Notes under the pieces: generated by a model | Told to the model about the DNA's origin: nothing | Seen by the model: only the letters and a program-made list of their open reading frames with translations | Database searches by the model: none | Shown here: in pieces, positions 1 to 5,766 of the stretch | Layout: each line of letters begins with the position of its first letter | How positions within the stretch are numbered: position 1 is the first letter of the stretch | Assembly (NCBI GenBank): GCA_020432595.1 | Contig: JAGQGA010000091.1 | Location: 1 to 12,441, forward strand | Reading direction: 5' to 3' | Length of the DNA stretch: 12,441 nt | Source: Anaerolineales bacterium | GTDB lineage: Bacteria > Chloroflexota > Anaerolineae > Promineifilales > Promineifilaceae | Made by a program: the position numbers and the translations under genes

Positions 1-1
1 A

Positions 2-388
2 ATCCACCACTTTGTGAAAGAAACAGCGGCGGCTTTGGGTGTTGACCCGGCTGTGGTCACCGATCTGCGTTTAGCCGTTGAGGAAGTGGTAGCCAATATC
101 ATGATGCACGGCTATCAGGATGAGGGGGGTGCGGTTGCTATTGAGATGGAGGCGGCAGCGGACAAATTGCTCATTCGGCTGCGTGATCGGGGAGTGCCTT
201 TTGACCCCACCACCGTTGCCGCGCCAGACTTGACCAGCCCGTTGGCTGGCCGAAACCTTGGCGGAATGGGCGTTTATCTGACGCAGCAGCTTATAGATGA
301 GGTGACATATCGTGTTACCGCAGGAGGCGAGAATGAATTAACGCTCGTAAAACAGGGCGTTTTTGATTCTTCGAAGGAGACACCATGA
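2..388 (+). CDS. RsbW-like anti-sigma factor / HATPase_c protein, 5' partial
   Basis: The 3' portion of a GHKL ATPase of the anti-sigma serine kinase (RsbW/SpoIIAB) type. The reading frame is open to the left edge. The GTG at 14 is only the first in-window start-like codon, and residues before it (IHHF) fit the family, so the true start lies outside. Counting from that GTG, an N-box is visible at about residues 22-33 (EEVVANIMMHGY, with the Asn and His-Gly that bind Mg-ATP). A G1-like DRGVPFDP follows at about 58-65, and a G2-like GGMGVYLTQQ at about 83-92. Family members phosphorylate an anti-anti-sigma partner or sequester a sigma factor in the cytoplasm. The partner gene is not in view and may lie upstream. 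A 104-nt spacer separates it from the HdrD-like gene, so a shared role is not established. Confidence 0.85.
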   Translation: MHHFVKETAAALGVDPAVVTDLRLAVEEVVANIMMHGYQDEGGAVAIEMEAAADKLLIRLRDRGVPFDPTTVAAPDLTSPLAGRNLGGMGVYLTQQLIDEVTYRVTAGGENELTLVKQGVFDSSKETP

Positions 389-420
389 ACAGCGGCACAC
401 CACGATGAATAAGCATCAAA

Positions 421-470
421 GATTTCGCAGATTTCACAGATTTGTCCGTGTTCGTCCGTGTTCGTCCGTG
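421..470. repeat. short tandem repeats in spacer before the HdrD-like gene
   Basis: Two copies of AGATTTCNCAG overlap around 420-440. Three head-to-tail copies of a decamer TTYGTCCGTG follow directly at 441-450, 451-460 and 461-470. The repeat is open in the frame of the downstream gene, so it could be miscalled as an N-terminal extension starting with the GTG at 442. It looks like non-coding spacer filler. No promoter match stands out in the 104-nt gap (389-492). Confidence 0.7.
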
Positions 471-482
471 TCCCATTTTGAT

Positions 483-488
483 AGGAGG
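483..488 (+). promoter_or_regulatory. ribosome binding site of the HdrD-like gene
   Basis: A perfect AGGAGG lies 4 nt before the ATG at 493. It fixes that ATG as the start and rules out the in-frame GTG at 442, whose extra 17 residues are translated repeat. Confidence 0.8.
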
Positions 489-492
489 AGAG

Positions 493-2562
493 ATGCTAAC
501 CACAATTGAACGGATTCTTTTCATCATCATGGCTCTTGGGTTTGGGGGGCTGACGGCTGCTGGCTTTTATGGGATTTATACGCTTGTCAGAAACGGCCGT
601 TCTGCCCCCCCGCTCAAAGACCTGCCCAAACGCTTAACCCAGGCATTCATTGACGTGGGGCTGCAAAAGCCAATCTTTCGCGCCCGTCCCGTTCTCAGCA
701 CCTTCCACGCCTTTATTTTCTTTGGTTTCAGCTTCTATTTTTTGGTCAATGTAACCGATGTGTTGGAAGGTTTTATACCTGGTTTTGAACTTATCTACGG
801 TGGCGAGGCAATCTTGGGGCATTCTTCGTTTCTCGTTAACCTGTTCAACATCGTCGCTGACATACTCAGCGTGCTAACGCTAACGGGGATGATCGCCTTT
901 CTGGTGCGCCGCTTTATGACTGACGACAGGCGGCTCAGGTTCAACGACGGCGTGCTGCTTCACCCCAAAGTTGCCAAAGGGGCGATACATCGGGATTCGC
1001 TGATCGTCGGCATCTTTATTCTCTTCCACGTTGGGTCACGCTTCACGGGGCAGGCGCTGCGCCTGGCCGAGCATGGTCGGAGCGACCCCTGGATGCCCTT
1101 TGCCAGCCTTGTGAGCAACCTTTTCCGGGGCATGTCAGCCGGGGGTCTTAATTTTGGGATTCACCTTACCTGGTGGCTGGCAATCGGGCTGATTGTCATT
1201 TTCCTACCCTATTTTATCCGCAGCAAGCACGTTCATTTGATGGTTGCACCCGTTAATTTGGGGCTGGCTAAACAGGCACCGCGTGGCACGCTCGATCCGG
1301 CCGTGCCGGCCGACAACGAAGATGCAACCCCCGGTGCTGCCACGCTGCAGGATTTGGCCTGGACGCGCTTGCTCGATGGCTATGCCTGCATCATGTGTAA
1401 CCGCTGCCATGATGTTTGCCCCGCCCATTCCCAGGGTTTGGTGCTGTCGCCTTCTGCATTAGAGGTGAACAAGCGGTATCTCTTGAACGAAGAGTTTATG
1501 ACGCTGGCAAGAGGCGGCCGCTCCGAGCAGCGGCTGCTGGATCGCCTGATTAGCCCCGAAGCGGTCTGGTCTTGCACCACCTGCTACGCCTGTGTGCGCG
1601 TGTGCCCCGTCGGGAATGAGCCGATGGCCGACATCATTGATATTCGGCGACGAATGATTATTGATGGGGCTGACATTGACGGCGGCATTCAATCTTCGCT
1701 GGAATCGCTGGCGAAAAATGGCAACTGGCTTGGCAAAGGGGCACGGACGCGCACGGCCTGGTCAAAAGATTTGGATTTCAAGCTCAAGGATGCCACCAAA
1801 GAACCGGTGGAGTATTTGTGGTTTGTGGGTGACACCGCCTCTTTTGATGCCCGTGTGATGCCTTTGACGCAAAAAGTGGCGACGATTTTGAACCAGGGTG
1901 AGGTAGATTTTGGCGTTTTGGGACGCTTGGAGCGTAACAGCGGCAATGACGTGCGGCGTGTGGGTGAGGAAGGGCTGTTTGAGCAGCTTGTGGAAGAGAA
2001 TATGGATGCGTTTGGCAAAAGCCAGTTTAGCCAAATTGTGACCACAGACCCCCATTCGCTCAATACGCTGCGGAATGAATACCCACAGTATGGCGGCATG
2101 TGGCCGGTGCATCATTACACCAATTTGCTCTTGCAACTGGTGGAGTCGGGCAAGCTGGAGCTAAAGCAATCGCTGTCGCATTATTGGGTGACGTACCACG
2201 ATCCCTGTTATTTAGGTCGCTATAACGGCGGCTATGCGGCACCGCGCAAGCTGCTGCAGCTGATGGGGGTGCAATTTACCGAAATGCCGCGTAACCAGGA
2301 GAATTCGTATTGCTGTGGCGCGGGCGGCGGTCAGATTTGGCTGGGAACGACGCCTAATGGGGAACGGCCGGCCGAAAACCGCATTCATGAAGCGTTGGCA
2401 GCGTTGGCTCCGGCGGCCGGCAGCGACAATATACCGCTCTTTGTGGTGGCCTGCCCCAAAGATGTGGTTATGTATGGAGATGCGGTTAAGACTTCAGGGA
2501 ATGAAGGCAAAATTGAAGTGCGGGATATTATTGAACTGCTGGAAGAGGCGCTGGGAGAGTAA
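493..2562 (+). CDS. HdrD/DsrK-like membrane (Fe-S)-binding oxidoreductase (HdrE-HdrD type fusion)
   Basis: A 689-residue protein with a membrane N-terminus and a cytoplasmic iron-sulfur part. Hydrophobic segments at about 5-32, 70-93, 112-140, 168-187 and 222-243 resemble NarI/HdrE-type heme b quinone-reactive domains, with possible heme ligands such as His72, His110 and His179. Two ferredoxin-like CxxCxxCxxxCP motifs follow (Cys299/302/305/309 and Cys361/364/367/371) and should bind two [4Fe-4S] clusters. Two CCG-type domains come next. The second keeps Cys572, Cys607-Cys608 and Cys654 but has CPKD where CPxC is usual. The first keeps the fold signature around VGDTAS, ERNSGND and TTDPHS, but every expected Cys is replaced (Asp447, Asn482, Ser483, Asp519, Ser522). 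Relatives move electrons between quinone and thiol/disulfide partners. The start is set by AGGAGG at 483-488. Downstream lipoyl carriers are plausible partners (inference). Confidence 0.88.
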   Translation: MLTTIERILFIIMALGFGGLTAAGFYGIYTLVRNGRSAPPLKDLPKRLTQAFIDVGLQKPIFRARPVLSTFHAFIFFGFSFYFLVNVTDVLEGFIPGFELIYGGEAILGHSSFLVNLFNIVADILSVLTLTGMIAFLVRRFMTDDRRLRFNDGVLLHPKVAKGAIHRDSLIVGIFILFHVGSRFTGQALRLAEHGRSDPWMPFASLVSNLFRGMSAGGLNFGIHLTWWLAIGLIVIFLPYFIRSKHVHLMVAPVNLGLAKQAPRGTLDPAVPADNEDATPGAATLQDLAWTRLLDGYACIMCNRCHDVCPAHSQGLVLSPSALEVNKRYLLNEEFMTLARGGRSEQRLLDRLISPEAVWSCTTCYACVRVCPVGNEPMADIIDIRRRMIIDGADIDGGIQSSLESLAKNGNWLGKGARTRTAWSKDLDFKLKDATKEPVEYLWFVGDTASFDARVMPLTQKVATILNQGEVDFGVLGRLERNSGNDVRRVGEEGLFEQLVEENMDAFGKSQFSQIVTTDPHSLNTLRNEYPQYGGMWPVHHYTNLLLQLVESGKLELKQSLSHYWVTYHDPCYLGRYNGGYAAPRKLLQLMGVQFTEMPRNQENSYCCGAGGGQIWLGTTPNGERPAENRIHEALAALAPAAGSDNIPLFVVACPKDVVMYGDAVKTSGNEGKIEVRDIIELLEEALGE

Positions 2563-2563
2563 C

Positions 2564-2640
2564 CAGTAATCAGTAACCAGTAATCAGTGAACAGTTTAAA
2601 CTGATTACTGATTACCGATTACCGAATACTGATTACCGCA
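2564..2640. repeat. intergenic hairpin repeat of the GTAATCAGT family, copy 1
   Basis: The spacer after the HdrD-like stop is built almost entirely from variants of CAGTAATC/ACTGATTAC. A perfect 11-bp stem (2578-2588 with 2600-2610, 11-nt loop) extends outward to about 25 bp (2564-2588/2600-2624) with three mismatches. A 12-bp palindrome, CAGTTTAAACTG, sits at 2592-2603. The stretch 2600-2625 is identical over 26 bases to 4042-4067. It could stabilise or end transcripts, or be a mobile palindromic repeat; no T-tract follows it. Confidence 0.8.
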
Positions 2641-2641
2641 A

Positions 2642-3088
2642 ATGACCGAGGATTTGACTCAACAAATCGCCGCTGGGCTGGCGGGGCGGCTGCGTTCGCT
2701 GGTGCTGGTGATTGATCGGTTAGACCGGTTGGAGTCCGGCGGCGGCGATTGGCTGGCGCGTTTTGCCGAGGATGAGTTGGCGGAAACGACGCTGGTGTTG
2801 ACGCTGCGGGCGTTGGCGACGGTGGCAAACAGAGACAATTTTCGGGTGTTGGCAGCGTTGGTGGGTAGTGATTCGTTGGGGATGGGGGAGTTGATGGCGG
2901 TGACGGGAAACGGCCGTTTGCTCCTCTCCGAACGCCTCAATGACTTAGTACAAGTAGGGCTGGCCGCCCGCCTGATTGACACCGATCACGCCCAAATAAC
3001 GGCCGCTGGGGTCAATATGGTGCAATTGATAGAAGAAATTAGCCGGAAAACGGCCGAGGAATTTGAGAGAAGGAGATTAAGAGATTAG
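2642..3088 (+). CDS. small protein with possible winged-helix fold, unknown function
   Basis: A 148-residue protein. The N-terminal half is helical and charged. From about residue 66 to 130 the pattern FRVLAALVGSDSLGMGEL..., a second helix with LLLSERLNDLVQVGLAARL, then a short strand-like ARLIDTDHAQIT and a last helix, resembles an ArsR/MarR-type winged helix. This is a fold guess with no family match that I recognise. No clear Shine-Dalgarno precedes the ATG, which sits just after a hairpin repeat. The last residues (RRRLRD) are encoded by the start of the next spacer repeat, so the natural C-terminus may have been altered by repeat insertion. It lies between the HdrD-like gene and the zinc-binding protein. 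A regulatory role is possible, since sHdr sulfur-oxidation loci often carry ArsR-type regulators. Confidence 0.7.
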   Translation: MTEDLTQQIAAGLAGRLRSLVLVIDRLDRLESGGGDWLARFAEDELAETTLVLTLRALATVANRDNFRVLAALVGSDSLGMGELMAVTGNGRLLLSERLNDLVQVGLAARLIDTDHAQITAAGVNMVQLIEEISRKTAEEFERRRLRD

Positions 3089-3128
3089 GAGATTGGGGTA
3101 GAAACAATCTCCCAATCTCCCAGTCTCT
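3079..3128. repeat. intergenic hairpin repeat of GAGATT units
   Basis: Tandem GAGATT-type units on the left and AATCTCCC-type units on the right form an inverted repeat. The clean core is GGAGATTG (3088-3095) with CAATCTCC (3105-3112) around a 9-nt loop, and weaker pairing extends outward to about 3079/3128. The left arm overlaps the stop codon of the preceding gene. Part of it is followed by CTTTCTT, so weak terminator activity is possible. Confidence 0.7.
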
Positions 3129-3142
3129 TTCTTATTTGCCAA

Positions 3143-3460
3143 ATGTTTGAAATGAACTGCCCCTACTGCAATGAAATGGGTGGATTAATTGCCACCCATC
3201 GCCATCTGGTGGATTCCCATTTAGACAAGGTAGAGACAGTTCATGAAGAGGACAGTGGGCACATGTTTTATTTGGTGCCATGCCCTTTTTGTGGTCTCAA
3301 ATATCGCCACCGCGTTAAACCACGCCACCGCAACCCTGAATTTTTGCAGGAGTTTAAGGCAGAGATAGCACTTGTCGCTTTTGACCAACTTCTTTATCAT
3401 GTTTTGCAAAACCATTCCGCCGATGTTGGCGTTAATTTAGCAGATTTAGAAATGGAATAA
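3143..3460 (+). CDS. small two-site Cys2His2-type zinc-binding protein, unknown function
   Basis: A 105-residue protein with two CPxC knuckles each followed by spaced histidines: Cys6, Cys9 with His19/21/26, and Cys47, Cys50 with His86/His91. The repeated pattern CP[YF]C ... H-x4-H suggests two zinc-finger-like modules. Such small proteins can act in nucleic-acid or protein binding, or as assembly factors. I do not recognise a named family. No strong Shine-Dalgarno is visible before ATG 3143. An in-frame ATG at 3152 (three residues later, MNCPYC) is an equally plausible start. The conserved position just before the lipoyl-carrier genes suggests a link to that module, but this is inference. 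Confidence 0.75.
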   Translation: MFEMNCPYCNEMGGLIATHRHLVDSHLDKVETVHEEDSGHMFYLVPCPFCGLKYRHRVKPRHRNPEFLQEFKAEIALVAFDQLLYHVLQNHSADVGVNLADLEME

Positions 3461-3473
3461 GCATAGTGACTGA

Positions 3474-3503
3474 TGGTTAGTGGCTGGTATAAGCCACTAA
3501 CCA
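3474..3503. repeat. perfect 12-bp hairpin upstream of the first lipoyl-carrier gene
   Basis: TGGTTAGTGGCT (3474-3485) and AGCCACTAACCA (3492-3503) pair perfectly around a 6-nt loop. A further copy of the CACTAACCA unit follows, then a run of five T at 3513-3517. The hairpin ends 16 nt before a strong AGGAGG (3520-3525). It could be an attenuator or terminator-like element, or a member of the spacer repeat class. Confidence 0.8.
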
Positions 3504-3530
3504 CTAACCACATTTTTGTAGGAGGAAAAC

Positions 3531-3974
3531 ATGGGAACGGCAAATAATTGTAATGTCCCTGAAGATTTATTGTATTGGGTGCGGGAGCATGTGTGGGTGC
3601 GTCCGGGTGATGATGGTGTATTGACAATTGGCATGACGGACGCAGCCCAGCATTTGGCGGGCATCATTGTGACGGCCACACCGAAAAAGGCGGGGCAAAA
3701 AGTTCGCAAGGGGCGCAGCACCGGTACGGTAGAGAGTGGCAAATGGGTCGGCCCCATCAAGGCTCCGGTGACGGGGGAAATTGTGGGTTCAAATGATGCC
3801 TTGTTGACTGACCCCAAGATTTTGAATCGTGATCCTTATGATGAGGGCTGGTTTGTGAAAATTAAGCCAGTTAATTGGGACGCGGAAAAAGATGAGTTGG
3901 TGACAGGGGCGCAAGCTGTTGCCGACTACACCGCCTTTTTGCAGGAACAAGGAATTGACTGTGGCGGTGAGTAA
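3531..3974 (+). CDS. GcvH-like lipoyl-carrier protein (LbpA-type candidate), copy 1
   Basis: A 147-residue GcvH-family protein (standard GcvH is about 130). It carries the lipoyl domain hallmark: ESGK with Lys71, followed by GPIKAPVTGEIVGSNDALL and later DPYDEGWFVKIKP, the usual H-protein end of fold. Lys71 is the predicted lipoylation site. Two features depart from ordinary glycine-cleavage H protein: the lysine context is ESGKWVGP rather than the usual ESVKA, and extra cysteines occur at Cys7 and in the C-terminal IDCGGE. The same two positions carry Cys in the neighbouring paralogue. No gcvT or gcvP is nearby, and the context is Hdr-like plus lipoate ligases, so a role as redox or sulfur carrier like LbpA of sHdr systems is favoured over glycine cleavage. 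AGGAGG at 3520-3525 supports the start. Confidence 0.88.
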   Translation: MGTANNCNVPEDLLYWVREHVWVRPGDDGVLTIGMTDAAQHLAGIIVTATPKKAGQKVRKGRSTGTVESGKWVGPIKAPVTGEIVGSNDALLTDPKILNRDPYDEGWFVKIKPVNWDAEKDELVTGAQAVADYTAFLQEQGIDCGGE

Positions 3975-3982
3975 GTAGTAAA

Positions 3983-4067
3983 CAGTAATCGGTAATGTCG
4001 TTTCATGACTGCTTCGCATACGGTGGCAGTTTGAACTGTTCACTGATTACTGATTACCGATTACCGA
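3983..4067. repeat. intergenic inverted repeat of the GTAATCAGT family, copy 2
   Basis: The 103-nt spacer between the two lipoyl-carrier genes. CAGTAATCGGTAAT (3983-3996) pairs with 4053-4066 with one mismatch. The right arm contains 4042-4067, identical over 26 bases to the right arm of the element after the HdrD-like gene. The interior (about 3997-4041) is unrelated sequence. This supports a dispersed repeat family rather than chance. Confidence 0.78.
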
Positions 4068-4077
4068 TAACTGAGCC

Positions 4078-4551
4078 ATGACTATTTACTACGGCTGTGA
4101 TATTCCTGAAGATCTCTACTACCACCCTGACTATGATTCTTGGGTGCGGTTTGAGGATGATGATTGTGCGACGTTGGGTATGACGGATGTGGCGCAGACA
4201 TCGGCCGGTAAGCTGCTGCAAATTCGCTTTAAGCGGCCAGGGGGAAAGTTGAAGGCGGGGCGCAGCGCGGCCACGATTGAAAGTGCGAAATGGGTTGGTC
4301 CGTTTCGCCTGCCTTTTGATGCGGAGCTGCTGGCAATCAATGAAACGGCTTTCCGCCAAGATGTGCTGATTGCCAACCGCGAACCGTATGGGGCTGGCTG
4401 GCTAATTCGGGTGCGTGTGTTGGATCCAGAGGCGGCGCGGGCGAGCTTGATTACGGGGGAAACGGCCGTTTTCCATTTCCGGCAAAAGATCGAAGCCAAC
4501 GAAATTCGCTGCTACCGCTGCTACGATGAACCCGTGCCAATGAGCGACTAA
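4078..4551 (+). CDS. GcvH-like lipoyl-carrier protein (LbpA-type candidate), copy 2
   Basis: A 157-residue paralogue of the preceding carrier. The lipoyl lysine is again Lys71, in ESAKWVGPFRLPFDAELLAIN. The H-protein C-terminal signature EPYGAGWLIRVRV is present. The N-termini align as GCDIPEDLYY versus NCNVPEDLLY, so Cys7 is conserved between the two. The C-terminus is longer and ends with a CxxC (IRCYRCYDEP), whose first Cys aligns with the single C-terminal Cys of copy 1. The two proteins are clearly diverged, so this is not a recent tandem duplication. They may take different partners or form a pair. No good Shine-Dalgarno lies in the preceding repeat. The family role is carriage of a lipoyl arm; use in an Hdr-linked pathway is inferred from context. 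Confidence 0.86.
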   Translation: MTIYYGCDIPEDLYYHPDYDSWVRFEDDDCATLGMTDVAQTSAGKLLQIRFKRPGGKLKAGRSAATIESAKWVGPFRLPFDAELLAINETAFRQDVLIANREPYGAGWLIRVRVLDPEAARASLITGETAVFHFRQKIEANEIRCYRCYDEPVPMSD

Positions 4552-4557
4552 TGAAAA

Positions 4558-4600
4558 TGGTTGCTGGTGGCTAGTGGCTAATACCAGCCACCAGCAACCA
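4558..4600. repeat. perfect 15-bp hairpin between second carrier and first ligase
   Basis: TGGTTGCTGGTGGCT (4558-4572) and AGCCACCAGCAACCA (4586-4600) pair over 15 bp with a 13-nt loop that itself holds another GTGGCTA unit. It starts 7 nt after the stop codon and ends just before the AGGAG (4608-4612) of the ligase gene. It has no T-tract, so it is not a classical terminator. It belongs to the same class of spacer elements as the hairpin at 3474-3503, with a related TGG(C/T)-rich unit. Confidence 0.8.
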
Positions 4601-4616
4601 CTTACCCAGGAGTAAA

Positions 4617-5702
4617 ATGACAGCAATCCGCGTACTGAATATGGGTCTCATTTCACCAGTACAGTCACAAGCCATTTACCATGCTGTGGCCTACGCCATG
4701 ACACCCGAATCCCCTAACACCATTATTTTGGTTGGCCCCACCGAACCATATGTTTGCATTGGCTATCATCAGGAATTAGAAAAAGAAGTTGACGTTGATT
4801 ATTGCCGTCAACATGGCTTGCCGATCTATCGCCGTGAAGTTGGCGGTGGTGCGGTTTATCTGGATAAGGGACAAGTTTTTACCCAATGGGTTTTCCAGCG
4901 TCACCAACTGCCGCTGGATTTGGAAAAGCGTTTTGCCTTGTATATTGAACCCCTTGTCAACACGTATCAATCCTTGGGCATTAACGCCACCTGGCGGCCA
5001 GTAAATGATATTCATGTTGAGGGCAAAAAGATTGGCGGAACGGGTGCCGCCCAAATGGGGGATGCCGACGTGGTGGTGGGCAGCCTGATGTATGATTTCA
5101 ACTTTGATTTGATGGCGCGGGTCTTAAAAGTGCCGTCGGAAAAAATGCGCGACAAAATTGTGCAGTCATTGAATGAGTACATGACAACGATGACGCGGAT
5201 ATTGGGGGAAACACCCGATTACGAAACGGTGAACCAAATTTATCTACAGCATGTGGCGACAGCACTGGGGGCTGAACTCGAAGTAGGGCAGCCCACGGCT
5301 GAAGAGTTGGCGCTCATGGACGATATTGAAGCGCGGTTTACGTCGGATGAGTGGCTGCACCAAAAGGGTGGGCTGCGTCAGACAGAGGCGGTCAAAATTC
5401 ATGCTGATGTCTATCTCATTGAAGCGGCTCACAAAGCAAGCGGAGGTCTGATTCGGTGTACAGCCCGTTTGCGTGAAGGGCGAATTGATGATCTGACGCT
5501 TTCGGGTGATTTCACCATGCTGCCGGCCTTTGCCGTAGGCGCGTTGGAACAGGCGTTGCGGGGCGTTGCTTTGGATAAAGAGGCGGTGACAGCGCGAGTA
5601 GCGGAATTTTATTCTAGCCTCCAGGTGCAGTCGCCGGGCGTGGGTGTGGCTGATTGGGTAACGGCCGTTATGCTGCTCAAAGACAAATTGCCCGTTGAAT
5701 AA
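4617..5702 (+). CDS. lipoate-protein ligase A family protein, canonical paralogue
   Basis: A 361-residue LplA-family enzyme (BPL/LplA fold). It would activate lipoate with ATP to lipoyl-AMP and transfer it to the carrier lysine. Visible motifs are RREVGGGAVYLD (about 72-83, lipoate/ATP loop), NDIHVEGKKIGG (130-141) with the expected catalytic lysine Lys138, and VVGSLMYDF (153-161). After about residue 255 a C-terminal domain like the LplA accessory domain is seen (VYLIEAAHK..., then LSGDFTMLPAFAVGALEQAL). That makes it a single-chain ligase rather than a split LplA/LplB. AGGAG at 4608-4612 fixes the ATG. Adjacent lipoyl-carrier genes are the natural substrates, comparable to the dedicated ligases of sHdr sulfur oxidation (known systems; assignment here is inferred). 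Confidence 0.9.
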   Translation: MTAIRVLNMGLISPVQSQAIYHAVAYAMTPESPNTIILVGPTEPYVCIGYHQELEKEVDVDYCRQHGLPIYRREVGGGAVYLDKGQVFTQWVFQRHQLPLDLEKRFALYIEPLVNTYQSLGINATWRPVNDIHVEGKKIGGTGAAQMGDADVVVGSLMYDFNFDLMARVLKVPSEKMRDKIVQSLNEYMTTMTRILGETPDYETVNQIYLQHVATALGAELEVGQPTAEELALMDDIEARFTSDEWLHQKGGLRQTEAVKIHADVYLIEAAHKASGGLIRCTARLREGRIDDLTLSGDFTMLPAFAVGALEQALRGVALDKEAVTARVAEFYSSLQVQSPGVGVADWVTAVMLLKDKLPVE

Positions 5703-5766
5703 TGATGGCTGTAGTCCTATGATGCTTTCTTGGAAGTGATGAAATATATCACAGTGAATAACGCAC

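Noticed and set aside
442..492. N-terminal extension of the HdrD-like protein from the GTG at 442
   Set aside because: The extra 17 codons are translated tandem repeat, and the perfect AGGAGG at 483-488 serves the ATG at 493.
2563..4077. CRISPR array from the repeated GTAATCAGT-type units
   Set aside because: The units are short, variable, arranged as inverted repeats inside gene spacers, and lack uniform repeats with unique spacers or cas genes.
3531..4551. Plain glycine cleavage H proteins
   Set aside because: There is no gcvT, gcvP or lpd nearby, two divergent copies sit beside two ligases and an Hdr-like gene, and the lysine context and extra cysteines are atypical. GcvH-family membership itself is kept.
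5737..5753. GTGAT...ATCAC inverted repeat before the second ligase as an operator
   Set aside because: There are only 5 bp in each arm around a 7-nt AT-rich centre, which is expected by chance, and no regulator is linked to it.
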